Assembly: GCA_041690355.1 (NCBI GenBank)
Contig: JAWLHK010000021.1
Location: forward strand, 19,043 to 83,042
Origin: JAWLHK01 sp041690355 [NCBI: bacterium]
GTDB taxonomy: Bacteria; J088; JAWLBW01
Length of the DNA: 64,000 bases
Reading direction: 5' to 3'
The notes under the pieces were generated by a model. It was not told where the DNA came from, did no database searches, and saw only the letters and a list, made by a program, of their open reading frames with translations. This document shows positions 8,646-16,358 of the stretch, in pieces. Position numbers and translations under genes: made by a program. Within the stretch, counting starts at the first letter, position 1. Every line of letters starts with the position of its first letter.

Positions 8646-9257
8646 CTACAGAATTCCCGGGAACCGTTCCGGCAGCTCCTCGAGCACGTACGGGCGGCGC
8701 ACCCGTTCGGCCGTGATGATGGCCGCAAAACTGTTCTGCGCCGTCTCGAAATCCCGATTCTCGATCAGGTAGTCGTAGTTCGGCATCTGGGCCAGCTCCT
8801 GGGCCGCGATGGCGAGCCGGCGGGCGATGACGTCCTCGGCGTCGGTCCCCCGCCCCGTCAGCCGCTCGCGCAGCACGCTCATGCTCGGCGGATAGATGAA
8901 GATGAGCACCGCTTCGGGAAACCGCGCCTTGAGCGAGCGCGCCCCCTGCACGTCAATTTCGATGAGCAGATCCTTGCCCGCCCTGCGGTTCGTGTCGAGC
9001 TCGACGAAGGCCGTGCCGTACAGGTTGCCATAGACGTTCGCATGCTCGGCGAAGGCCTCCTCGCGGATCATGGTTTCGAAGCGGGCCCGGTCGACGAAGT
9101 GGTACTCGCGGCCGTCGACTTCGTTCGCCCGGCGCTCACGCGTGGTGTAGGAGATCGTGAAGTACAGATTCGGCAGACGCTCTTTCACGGCCCGGCACAG
9201 TGTGGTCTTGCCGGTTCCCGACGGGGCGCTGACGACGAAGAGAATTCCCTGTCGCAC
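8646..9257 (-). CDS. gmk: guanylate kinase
   Basis: A 203-residue enzyme making GDP from GMP and ATP in the cytosol. It has the P-loop in SAPSGTGKTTLC, the GMP-binding segment SYTTRERRANEVDGREYHFV, and the lid region RLTGRGTDAEDVIARRL. Length is normal. It lies two bases downstream of yicC on the same strand, the widespread yicC-gmk order, and shares its promoter. Confidence 0.97.
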   Translation of the reverse strand: MRQGILFVVSAPSGTGKTTLCRAVKERLPNLYFTISYTTRERRANEVDGREYHFVDRARFETMIREEAFAEHANVYGNLYGTAFVELDTNRRAGKDLLIEIDVQGARSLKARFPEAVLIFIYPPSMSVLRERLTGRGTDAEDVIARRLAIAAQELAQMPNYDYLIENRDFETAQNSFAAIITAERVRRPYVLEELPERFPGIL

Positions 9258-9259
9258 GG

Positions 9260-10129
9260 TTACTCCACGTTCTGCACTTGCTCGCGCACGCGCTCGAGCT
9301 CGCTCTTCATGTCGACGACGCTGCGCGCGATGTCGGCGTCGGCGATCTTGGAGCCGAGCGTGTTGATCTCGCGGTTCATCTCCTGCAGCAGAAAATCCAT
9401 CTTGCGCCCCACCGGCTCGCGCTCGTCCAGATAGGCGAGAAACTGGCGGCAGTGAATGCCCAGGCGCACGAGCTCTTCGGTGACGTCGCTGCGCTCGACC
9501 AGAAACGCGGCCTCCTGCTCGACGCGGCCGGCATCGAGCCGGGCCTCGTCAAGAAGTTCCTTCAGGCGCGTGCGCAGCCGATCGTGCAGCGCCTGATTGA
9601 GCTGCGGGATGCGCTGTTCGATGCCGCCCGAGACCTCGAGAATCCGTTCGACGCGGGCGCGCAGATCGCTGCCGAGCTGGGCCCCCTCGCGCTCGCGCAT
9701 GGCCTTGAGCGCCTCGAGCGCCTGGCCCACCGCGCGCAGCACCGCGTCGCGGGCCGCATCGCTCGTGCGCCGGCCGGCTTCTTCGATGACGCCGGGCAGG
9801 GTCAGCAACGTGTCGAAGGTGACCGCCCCCTCGACGTCGAGCTCGCCGCGCAGGTTGCGCAATTCGTCGAGGTAACGCAGCAGGGTTTCGCGGTTGATCG
9901 ACGAACCGCCGGCCGCGCGGGCCGTGCGCGTGACGAGAATCTCGAAGCGGCCGCGCGCGAACCGATCCTGCACGAGCCGGTTGACGTCGAGATCGAGCGA
10001 GAACATTTCGGACGGGAGTTTACTGCGGACGTCGAGAAACCGGTGGTTGACGCTTTTGGCCTCGACGAGAAAACCCTCGCCCTCGGCGTCGGCCTCGCCG
10101 CGCCCGTATCCGGTCATGGAGCGGATCAT
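9260..10129 (-). CDS. yicC: YicC-family endoribonuclease
   Basis: Started at MIRSMTGYGRGE, the universal N-terminus of the family, giving 289 residues; the in-frame extension upstream runs into the promoter. Characteristic segments are VEAKSVNHRFLDVR, the C-terminal DFLLQEMNREINTLGSK and the closing IVDMKSELERVREQVQN-type helix. E. coli YicC is an RNase that helps degrade the small RNA RyhB. The gene is cotranscribed with gmk and preceded by a near-consensus promoter. Confidence 0.95.
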   Translation of the reverse strand: MIRSMTGYGRGEADAEGEGFLVEAKSVNHRFLDVRSKLPSEMFSLDLDVNRLVQDRFARGRFEILVTRTARAAGGSSINRETLLRYLDELRNLRGELDVEGAVTFDTLLTLPGVIEEAGRRTSDAARDAVLRAVGQALEALKAMREREGAQLGSDLRARVERILEVSGGIEQRIPQLNQALHDRLRTRLKELLDEARLDAGRVEQEAAFLVERSDVTEELVRLGIHCRQFLAYLDEREPVGRKMDFLLQEMNREINTLGSKIADADIARSVVDMKSELERVREQVQNVE

Positions 10130-10175
10130 GTGCTGTTCTTTCTGCCCCTGAGCGAACAGGAGGGTAAAATAAGTC

Positions 10176-10205
10176 ATTCTATCGAACCGGGAAAAACAGT
10201 GTCAA
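10176..10205 (-). promoter_or_regulatory. sigma-70 promoter of yicC-gmk
   Basis: On the minus strand: TTGACA (10205-10200), an 18-bp spacer and TAGAAT (10181-10176), placing the transcript start about 40 bases before the yicC ATG. This is the best consensus promoter in the window. It sits back to back with the -10 box of the divergent pterin operon. Confidence 0.55.
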
Positions 10206-10236
10206 CCGTGCGGCGGGAATGTGAAGCCTCCGCTGA

Positions 10237-10242
10237 TATAAT
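10237..10242 (+). promoter_or_regulatory. TATAAT -10 box of the pterin operon
   Basis: A perfect TATAAT ends eight bases before the GTG start at 10251, so transcription is expected to begin at about 10249, almost on the start codon. No Shine-Dalgarno sequence lies in the gap and no good -35 box is visible at 17 bp. The transcript is probably leaderless or nearly so. Confidence 0.4.
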
Positions 10243-10250
10243 GGGTAGCT

Positions 10251-10955
10251 GTGTCGAAACCTGACGTCATCATCGTAACAGGCGCCTCCTCGGGCATCGG
10301 CCGGGCCACGGCGCTGCGGCTCGCGGCCGACGGCTGGCATGTCGTGGCCGCCTCGCGCCGGGCCGCCCCCCTCGCCGCGCTCGAGCAGGAAAACCCCCGC
10401 ATCCACCCTTTTCCGCTCGACGTCGACCAGCCGCAGGCCGGCGTGCTGCTGGCGCGCGCCGCCCGCGAGGTCGGGCGCCTGCGCGGCGTCGTGCACAGCG
10501 CGGGGGCGTTCTCGCGCGACCCCGTGCAGAAAATCCACTTCAGCGACTGGCACGCCATGTTCACGACGAACGTCGAGGCGGCCGCGCGCATCCTGCAGGC
10601 CACGGTCGACGATCTGGCCGACGGGGGGGTCTTCATCGGCATCGGCAGCACCGCCGGCCTGCGCCCCGTCGCCGGCTCGTCGGCCTACTGCGCCTCGAAG
10701 GCCGCCCTCACGGCCTTTCTGCAATCGGCCGCCCTCGAGCTGGCCCCGCGGGGCATCCGCATCCACGTCGTCGCCCCGGGCATCGTCGAGACCCCCATGG
10801 TTCCCTACGCCGCCGAAACCGGCGCCATGCATCCGCTGGGGCGCCCGGGCAAGCCCGAAGAGGTCGCCCACGCCGTCAGCTTTCTGCTGACGCCGCAGGC
10901 CGCGTGGATGACGGGCGTCGTGCTGCCCGTCGACGGAGGGATCAGCCTGACATGA
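10251..10955 (+). CDS. short-chain dehydrogenase, likely pterin (sepiapterin-type) reductase
   Basis: A 234-residue classical SDR with a TGASSGIGRATALRL cofactor site at residue 10, NVEAA, the catalytic S and YxxxK in GSSAYCASKAALTAF, and the C-terminal PVDGGISLT signature. On its own it would be an oxidoreductase of unknown substrate. Here it is the first gene of an operon with two 6-pyruvoyl-tetrahydropterin synthase paralogues and GTP cyclohydrolase I, and its stop overlaps the next ATG. A role as the reductase that finishes tetrahydrobiopterin-type synthesis is therefore the most economical reading, but this is inference from context. The GTG start follows a -10 box closely. Confidence 0.85.
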   Translation: MSKPDVIIVTGASSGIGRATALRLAADGWHVVAASRRAAPLAALEQENPRIHPFPLDVDQPQAGVLLARAAREVGRLRGVVHSAGAFSRDPVQKIHFSDWHAMFTTNVEAAARILQATVDDLADGGVFIGIGSTAGLRPVAGSSAYCASKAALTAFLQSAALELAPRGIRIHVVAPGIVETPMVPYAAETGAMHPLGRPGKPEEVAHAVSFLLTPQAAWMTGVVLPVDGGISLT

Positions 10956-11371
10956 GCGGAACGGGGAAAGAAGCGCTCCTCACGCGCAAGAAGGCCTTCG
11001 CGGCCGGCCACCGCTATCATCGGGAAGACTGGAGCGACGAGCGGAACCGGGAAGTTTTCGGCCGCTGCAACTATCCCTACGGCCACGGGCACAACTACGT
11101 GCTCGAGTGCACGGTCGCCGGCGAAATCGACGCCGAAACGGGGATGGTCATCAACCTGGTCGATCTCGACCGCATTCTCGACGCCGTCGTCGAACCCATC
11201 GACCACCGCTTTCTCAACCACGAAGTTCCCTGGTTCCAGAACCGCATCCCCACGACCGAGAACGTGGCCCTCTATCTGGGGCAAGAGATTGCGGCGAAGC
11301 TGACCGGGTGCCGGCTGGCGCGCATCCGCCTGTACGAGGATCCGACCCTGTGGGCCGAAGTCCACTACTGA
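10952..11371 (+). CDS. 6-pyruvoyl-tetrahydropterin synthase (first paralogue)
   Basis: The start at MSGTGKEALL overlaps the SDR stop (ATGA), giving 139 residues. It shows the PTPS rather than the QueD version of the active site: FGRCNYPYGHGHNYVLE with the catalytic Cys and two zinc His, a further His in AAGHRYH, and the Asp-His pair in PIDHRFLNHEVP. The segment IPTTENVALYLGQEI matches animal PTPS closely. PTPS converts dihydroneopterin triphosphate to 6-pyruvoyl-tetrahydropterin. The stop shares one base with the ATG of the second paralogue. Confidence 0.92.
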   Translation: MSGTGKEALLTRKKAFAAGHRYHREDWSDERNREVFGRCNYPYGHGHNYVLECTVAGEIDAETGMVINLVDLDRILDAVVEPIDHRFLNHEVPWFQNRIPTTENVALYLGQEIAAKLTGCRLARIRLYEDPTLWAEVHY

Positions 11372-11811
11372 TGCCCGCCGTCACGCTGACGCGCAGCTAC
11401 CACTTCTGCGCGGCGCACCGGATGTGGAACGATGCCCTGCCCGAGGCGCGCAATCGCGAGCTGTACGGCAAGTGCGCCAACGACGACGGCCACGGACACA
11501 ACTACGTCATCGAGGTCACCGTCGGCGGCGAACCCGACCCCGAGAGCGGCATGGTCATGCCGCGCGCCGCGCTCGACGCCGTGGTCGACCCGCACATCGA
11601 TCGGCTCGACCACCACAACATCAACGGATTTCTCCACGCCGCCGGTTATCCGGTTTCGACCAGCGAGGCCCTGGCGGCCGCCTTCTGGGACTGGCTGGCC
11701 CCCGCCCTGGGGAGCCGTCTCGTCAAGGTGCGCGTCGTGGAGACCGACCGCAACGCCTTCGAATTTTTCGGGGAACGCTCACGGCTGGCGGATGCCCCGG
11801 CCCAACGATAG
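11371..11811 (+). CDS. 6-pyruvoyl-tetrahydropterin synthase-like protein (second paralogue)
   Basis: A 146-residue homologue of the gene before it, with the same motif set: [24 protein letters not shown] (catalytic Cys, zinc His) and the Asp-His in RLDHHNING. All catalytic and zinc ligands are kept, so it is probably an active enzyme and not a decayed copy. Divergence outside the motifs suggests division of labour (two substrates, or a heteromer). TGATG coupling to the first copy and a 16-base gap to folE place it inside the operon. Confidence 0.88.
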   Translation: MPAVTLTRSYHFCAAHRMWNDALPEARNRELYGKCANDDGHGHNYVIEVTVGGEPDPESGMVMPRAALDAVVDPHIDRLDHHNINGFLHAAGYPVSTSEALAAAFWDWLAPALGSRLVKVRVVETDRNAFEFFGERSRLADAPAQR

Positions 11812-11827
11812 ACTTGAGGAAGCGATC

Positions 11828-12406
11828 ATGCAGGAAAAAACCGTACTCACCACCCCGATGGAAGAGGCCGTGCGCACGATGCTCGTCGAAATCGGCGAGG
11901 ATCCCGAACGGGACGGCCTGCTGCAGACCCCGTTGCGTGTCGCGCGTTCCATGCGCGAACTCACGCAGGGGTACACGATGGATCTCGACGTCGTGCTCAA
12001 CAAGGCCATCTTCGACGTCGACCATGACGAGATGGTCGTCGTGAAGGACATCGAGATGTACTCGCTGTGCGAGCACCACCTGCTCCCCTTCTTCGGCAAG
12101 GCGCACATCGCCTATCTGCCGAGCGGCAAGGTCGTGGGCCTCAGCAAGATTCCCCGTCTGGTCGACGTCTTCGCCCGCCGCCTGCAGGTGCAGGAGCGCC
12201 TGACGAACCAGATTGCCGAAACGATCGAGAACCTGCTCAAGCCGCGCGGCGTGGCCGTCGTCATCGAGGCCTCGCATCTCTGCATGCAGATGCGCGGCAT
12301 CCAGAAGCAGAACTCGTCGGCCGTCACGAGCGCCATGCGGGGCGAGTTCCTCACGAACACGGATACGCGCCGCGAATTCCTCGAGCACATCCGCTCCCGA
12401 GTCTAG
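11828..12406 (+). CDS. folE: GTP cyclohydrolase I
   Basis: A 192-residue type IA enzyme making dihydroneopterin triphosphate from GTP, the entry step to folate and to biopterin. Zinc and catalytic residues are in [12 protein letters not shown] and LCMQMRG, and the signature [20 protein letters not shown] is present. It is last in the pterin operon, which supplies the substrate of the two PTPS proteins. The final residues SRV and the TAG stop are encoded by the first AGTCTAG unit of the adjoining heptad array, so the array has grown into or been placed against the coding end. Confidence 0.97.
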   Translation: MQEKTVLTTPMEEAVRTMLVEIGEDPERDGLLQTPLRVARSMRELTQGYTMDLDVVLNKAIFDVDHDEMVVVKDIEMYSLCEHHLLPFFGKAHIAYLPSGKVVGLSKIPRLVDVFARRLQVQERLTNQIAETIENLLKPRGVAVVIEASHLCMQMRGIQKQNSSAVTSAMRGEFLTNTDTRREFLEHIRSRV

Positions 12407-12546
12407 AGTCTAGAGTCCAGAGTCTAGAGTCCAGAGTCGAGAGTCTAGAGTCCAGAGTCTAGAGTCTAGAGTTCGAGCGTCTGATAGGACCGGATGAGTC
12501 AGAGCGAAGCGTCTGGCCGACGTCCGGCGTCCGACGTCCGAAGACC
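12400..12546. repeat. AGTCTAG heptad array plus ACGTCCG heptads between folE and the DegT-like gene
   Basis: Ten consecutive 7-bp units from 12400 to 12469 (AGTCTAG with AGTCCAG and AGTCGAG variants), then a degenerate stretch, then ACGTCCG-type heptads at about 12518-12546. The folE stop lies inside the first unit. The two flanking genes converge on the element. Confidence 0.9.
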
Positions 12547-12548
12547 GG

Positions 12549-13544
12549 TCATCGGCCGGTAAGCAGATTGCGGCGGAGGGCCGCGCAAACGCGCTCGACC
12601 CCCGCTTCGCCCAGCGACAGCGCCATCGGAAGGTACAGGATGTCGTGCGCGGCCGCTTCGGTGACCGGCAGGCTGCGGCCGCTCTCCAGCGCGCGAAAGG
12701 CGGGACGCCCCGTCTGAATTCCCTCGGCCGCCAGCAGGTCGCGCATGCCGTCGGCGTCGCCCACCCGAATCACGAACCGGTAGTAGACGTGCCGCCCCTG
12801 ACGCTCGGGGAGCACCGCGCGCAGCCCCTCGAGATCGCCGAGCAGCGCGCGATAGGCGTCGGCCAGCGCTTCGCGGTCGGCGAGGTGCGCTTCGAGCCGC
12901 GCCAGCCGCGCTTCGAGACGCGCGCCCACGGCCCCTTCGAGCCGTTCCGGTTCCGCCTGCGCCGCGAGGGCCTCGGCGAGCGGCGCGTCGGACGTCACGA
13001 CCGCCGCGCCCCCCTCTTCGTCGCCCAGCACCCGGCACGGGCGAAAGCAGAAGACCGCCGCATCGCCGAAGCCGCCCACCCGTTTGCCGCGGTACTCGGC
13101 GCCGTGCGCCTGGAGCGCGTCTTCGAGCACCGGCACGCCGAACTTGCGCGCCTCGGCCACCACCATGTCGAGATGGGCCGGCCGGCCGTAGAGATGCGTG
13201 ACGACAACGGCGCCGAGCGTGCCCCAGCAGGCGGGGGGAATTTCGGAACCGCGCAGATTGAGTGTGTAACGATCGGGCTCGACGAGCACCGGCTCGAGGC
13301 CGGCGTCGCGAAGGGCGTCCCAGAGCGGCGCCGTCGCGCAGGACGAGAGCAGCACCTTGTCTCCGCGCTGCAGATCGAGCGCCGCGAACAGGGCGCGCCA
13401 GGCCGCCCGCGCGTCGGCGAAGGCCGCCGCATGCTCCGTCCCGATCCAGGCCGCCCACTGGGGCGCGAACGGCCGCTTCGGGCGCGCGCCGGCCTTCACG
13501 GATGCGGGGGGTTCGACGAGGGGAATTTCGATCGGCTGGGGCAT
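12549..13544 (-). CDS. DegT/DnrJ/EryC1-family protein lacking the PLP lysine
   Basis: A 331-residue fold-type I aminotransferase homologue. The diagnostic block EDALQAHGAEYRGKRVGGFGD is intact, but the next segment reads FCFRPCRVLGDEEGG where active family members have FYPTKNLG-type sequence. The Schiff-base Lys is replaced by Arg171. Known catalytic exceptions in the superfamily replace this Lys with His (sugar 3-dehydratases), not Arg, so this is either a non-aminotransferase or a PLP-free binding protein. It is also shorter than the usual 360-400 residues. No sugar biosynthesis genes are adjacent. It is the only gene between two gaps and is separated from xseB by about 90 bases. Confidence 0.8.
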   Translation of the reverse strand: MPQPIEIPLVEPPASVKAGARPKRPFAPQWAAWIGTEHAAAFADARAAWRALFAALDLQRGDKVLLSSCATAPLWDALRDAGLEPVLVEPDRYTLNLRGSEIPPACWGTLGAVVVTHLYGRPAHLDMVVAEARKFGVPVLEDALQAHGAEYRGKRVGGFGDAAVFCFRPCRVLGDEEGGAAVVTSDAPLAEALAAQAEPERLEGAVGARLEARLARLEAHLADREALADAYRALLGDLEGLRAVLPERQGRHVYYRFVIRVGDADGMRDLLAAEGIQTGRPAFRALESGRSLPVTEAAAHDILYLPMALSLGEAGVERVCAALRRNLLTGR

Positions 13545-13630
13545 GGGCGCAGATGGAGTTCCAAAGTGGCATGCGAGCGCCCGACCAGGCGAGCCGCCGC
13601 CGGATCAGTTTATCACAGAACTCCGCCGGC

Positions 13631-13900
13631 TCAGACCTCGTCTTCGAGCCCCTCGTCGGCCTCGACGTCGTCGTCTTCGGGAAACGGCTCGGTGCTCAGG
13701 TTGCCCATACCGTCTTCGAGCAGCAGCTCGACGCGCCGCTCGGCTTCGCCGAGCTTCTCGTGACAGGTGCGCGCGAGGCGCACCCCCTCTTCGAACACCT
13801 TGAGCGACTCTTCGAGCGGGAGCTGCCCGTCTTCGAGGGCGCGCACGATTTCTTCGAGGCGCTTCAGCTGTTTCTCAAATGCTTCGGTCTTCTTGGCCAT
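13631..13900 (-). CDS. xseB: exodeoxyribonuclease VII small subunit
   Basis: An 89-residue protein with the XseB coiled-coil core (FEKQLKRLEEIVRALEDGQL, PLEESLKVFEEGVRLA) and a longer than usual acidic tail. It partners XseA to form exonuclease VII, which cuts single-stranded DNA to oligonucleotides. It is last in the unit xseA - M23 peptidase - xseB. Confidence 0.95.
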   Translation of the reverse strand: MAKKTEAFEKQLKRLEEIVRALEDGQLPLEESLKVFEEGVRLARTCHEKLGEAERRVELLLEDGMGNLSTEPFPEDDDVEADEGLEDEV

Positions 13901-13916
13901 CGGATTTCCTCAAAAT

Positions 13917-14771
13917 TCAGTCGACCTTCGCCTCGAGCAGCGACGCCGGATTCACGCGGGCGCCGCGGTAGCGCACCCCGAAATGCAGGTGCGGCCCCGA
14001 AGACCGCCCGGTCGAGCCCACCGTGCCGATAACGGCGCCGCGCGCGACCTTCTGACCGGCCTTCACGGCGATCGAATCGAGGTGGAAGTACATCGTGATC
14101 AGGCCGTCGCCGTGATCGACGAAGACCGAGTTGCCCGCGAAAAAGTGCTCTTCGGCCAGCACGACGGAGCCGGCGTTCGCGCTGCGTACGGGCGTGCCGC
14201 GCGGCACGCCGTAATCGGCCCCCGAGTGCGGATTGCGCGGCTGGCCGTTGATGACCCGGCGGCTGCCGAACCGTCCCCCCGCCGGAGCCGCCTCGAGCGG
14301 GTGATAGAACGACCCCGACCACTCGCGCGGCCGGCGCGAGGCGAAGAGGGCCGCGACCGCCTTCTGCTCCCGCATCGCCCGCAGGCCGTCTTCGTCGCTC
14401 AGGTTGACCTTGCTGTCATCCTTGAGGGTGATCTGCTGAACGGGGAAGTCGGCATCGTACAGGGTGAACGCCGCCCGCCAGGGGACGGTCATCGACCCGG
14501 CCCTGCCGGCCTTGGTCACCGTTCCCGTCACCTCGCGCGGGCCGGGCGCGGCGAGCATGTCGTAGGCGGCCACGGCCAGCCACCCTTGTTCGGTGCGCAC
14601 CACGGGCACCGCCTCGCTGCCCGACCAGGCATCGAGGCTGCGGATTTCCGGATCGGCGAACCGGAACACGACCACGTCACCCTGCCGGGGGCGGGGCGGC
14701 TCGACCAGCGGCGCGACGGGTCCGATCGACGCCCCCGCGGCAAGAACCAGACTCAGCACTACTCCGACCAC
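13917..14771 (-). CDS. M23 (LytM) family metallopeptidase, exported
   Basis: A 284-residue protein with a hydrophobic N-terminus (VVLSLVLAAGASIG), so secreted or periplasmic. The C-terminal 130 residues are a complete LytM domain: NPHSGADYGVP (zinc His and Asp), YFHLDSIAVKAGQKV, and GPHLHFGVRYRGARVNP. All metal ligands are present, so it is probably an active peptidoglycan endopeptidase rather than an EnvC/NlpD-type activator. The GTG start lies 13 bases inside the 3' end of xseA. Its insertion between the two exonuclease VII genes is conserved in some lineages, but the functional link is unclear. Confidence 0.9.
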   Translation of the reverse strand: MVGVVLSLVLAAGASIGPVAPLVEPPRPRQGDVVVFRFADPEIRSLDAWSGSEAVPVVRTEQGWLAVAAYDMLAAPGPREVTGTVTKAGRAGSMTVPWRAAFTLYDADFPVQQITLKDDSKVNLSDEDGLRAMREQKAVAALFASRRPREWSGSFYHPLEAAPAGGRFGSRRVINGQPRNPHSGADYGVPRGTPVRSANAGSVVLAEEHFFAGNSVFVDHGDGLITMYFHLDSIAVKAGQKVARGAVIGTVGSTGRSSGPHLHFGVRYRGARVNPASLLEAKVD

Positions 14772-16099
14772 GTTTTCTCCACTCTTCCCTGAAAGCGTCC
14801 CTGATTCACGCGCACTTCGACGCGCGCACCTTCTCGCAGAACGGCCGCGTCGCGCACGGCGGCCCCGGATTCGTCAAAGGCGATGGCATAGCCGCGGCCG
14901 AGCACGGCCAGCGGGCTCATGGCCTCGAGCCGGGCCGCTTCGCGTTCGAGGCGCCCGCGCAACTCGACCTGGCGCAGGCGCGCGGCAGACCCGAGCGCGT
15001 CGGCGAGCCGCTGCACCTCGACGCGGCGGCGCGCGAGCGATTTGCGCGGCGACTGCTCGCGCAGCCGCTGGGCCAGCGTTTCGACTTCGCGGCGGCGGCG
15101 CGTGGCCGCCCAGCCCCAGGCGCTCTCGAGCCGGGCGAGCAGCTCGTCGACCCGCTGCGCCTTCTCCTGGAGCCGGCTCTTCGGATCGCGCAGCCGTACC
15201 CGCAGTCCCGCGAGGCGTTCGCGCCGCTCGCTGAGCATGCGCTCGAAGGCGCGCACGATGCGTTCTTCGGCGTCCAGAATCCCCTCGCGCAGGTCCGCCT
15301 GGTTCCCCACGACGATCTCGGCGGCGGCGCTGGGGGTCGGCGCGCGAAGGTCGGCCACCATGTCGGCGAGCGTCGTGTCGGTCTCGTGCCCGACGGCCGA
15401 GACGACGGGAACCTTCGAGGCCGCGATGGCGCGGCAGACCGGTTCCTCATTGAACGCCCAGAGGTCTTCGATGGCCCCCCCGCCGCGGCCGACGATGATC
15501 ACGTCGCAGCCGCCGTAGCGGTTCAGGCCGCGAACAGCCGCCGCGATTTCGGCCGCCGCCCCGTCCCCCTGCACCCGGCAGGGGGCGATAACGATGCGCA
15601 CATTGGGAAACCGGCGCCGCGTGACCGAGAGAATGTCGCGGATGGCCGCCCCGTTCGGGCTCGTGGCCACGCCGATGCAGGCCGGAAACGGGGGGAGCGG
15701 CCGCTTGCGATCCGGATCGAACAGCCCCTCGGCCGCGAGCTTCGCCTTGAGGCGCTCGAGCTGGAGCTTGCGCACCCCTTCGCCCGCGGGCTCCATGCGG
15801 TCGACCAGGATCTGATAGCTCCCCCGCGGCTCATAGACGCTGATGCGCCCGTGCACGAGCACCTGGTCACCCTCGCGGGGAACGAAGCGCAGCATCCGGT
15901 TCCACTGGCGGAAAAAGGCCGCCGACAGAGCCGCCCGCTCGTCCTTGAGCGTGAAATAGATGTGCCCCGAGCTGTGGTGCTTGAAGTTCGAGATCTCGCC
16001 CGATACCCAGACGTCGTCGAAGGTGACCTCGAGCACCCCGCGGATTTCGCGGGTGAGTTCACCGACTTCAAAGACTTTGGGGGAGCTGGCCGCGTGCAT
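14759..16099 (-). CDS. xseA: exodeoxyribonuclease VII large subunit
   Basis: A 446-residue protein from MHAASSPKVFEVGELT. An upstream in-frame Met at 16120 lies at the predicted transcript start and is less likely. The N-terminal OB-fold (about 1-100) ends in SVYEPRGSYQILVD. The catalytic core has GVATSPNGAAIRDI, GRGGGAIEDLWAFN and VSAVGHETDTTLAD. A long coiled-coil and the C-terminal PLAVLGRGYAIAFDE segment complete the family architecture. It heads the operon with the M23 peptidase and xseB. Confidence 0.96.
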   Translation of the reverse strand: MHAASSPKVFEVGELTREIRGVLEVTFDDVWVSGEISNFKHHSSGHIYFTLKDERAALSAAFFRQWNRMLRFVPREGDQVLVHGRISVYEPRGSYQILVDRMEPAGEGVRKLQLERLKAKLAAEGLFDPDRKRPLPPFPACIGVATSPNGAAIRDILSVTRRRFPNVRIVIAPCRVQGDGAAAEIAAAVRGLNRYGGCDVIIVGRGGGAIEDLWAFNEEPVCRAIAASKVPVVSAVGHETDTTLADMVADLRAPTPSAAAEIVVGNQADLREGILDAEERIVRAFERMLSERRERLAGLRVRLRDPKSRLQEKAQRVDELLARLESAWGWAATRRRREVETLAQRLREQSPRKSLARRRVEVQRLADALGSAARLRQVELRGRLEREAARLEAMSPLAVLGRGYAIAFDESGAAVRDAAVLREGARVEVRVNQGRFQGRVEKTWSE

Positions 16100-16125
16100 G
16101 GCGAGGGGGCGTGAAGCCAAGTTCC

Positions 16126-16155
16126 TTTATAGCACACAATGGGCGAAGTCTGCAA
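16126..16155 (-). promoter_or_regulatory. candidate sigma-70 promoter of the xseA operon
   Basis: Minus strand TTGCAG (16155-16150), an 18-bp spacer and TATAAA (16131-16126). Transcription would begin near 16119, which supports starting XseA at 16099. Confidence 0.45.
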
Positions 16156-16183
16156 AAGGATTGAGGTTTTTTGCAGCGAATGT

Positions 16184-16270
16184 TCAGCCGCGCAACCAGA
16201 TGGCCGCCAGCAGCACGACGAACATGACGAAAAGGGTCACGATGCTTCCGTTCTGTTCCATGGCGCTCAT
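16184..16270 (-). CDS. possible 28-residue single-helix membrane microprotein
   Basis: An ATG-initiated frame of 28 codons ending in TGA. Polar MSAMEQNGS is followed by a hydrophobic helix (IVTLFVMFVVLLAAIWL) and a short RG tail. It resembles small accessory subunits such as CcoQ-like proteins, but no oxidase genes are nearby. No strong ribosome binding site is visible (a weak GCGGA lies near the start). It overlaps no other gene and lies just upstream of the xseA promoter, so it may be a real small gene or chance. Confidence 0.35.
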   Translation of the reverse strand: MSAMEQNGSIVTLFVMFVVLLAAIWLRG

Positions 16271-16358
16271 TCCGCAGCAAGATTGATGCCGGACGCGCCC
16301 CGGGCGAGCGCTGTGCCGGTAGAATCCGCCGACGCCGTTCTCCTACAATGGACGGGCA

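Noticed and set aside
12400-12476. Ten short tandem units suggesting CRISPR or a microsatellite in a coding gene.
   Set aside because: Units are 7 bp with no spacers and lie past the folE stop. The array belongs to the heptad family reported above.
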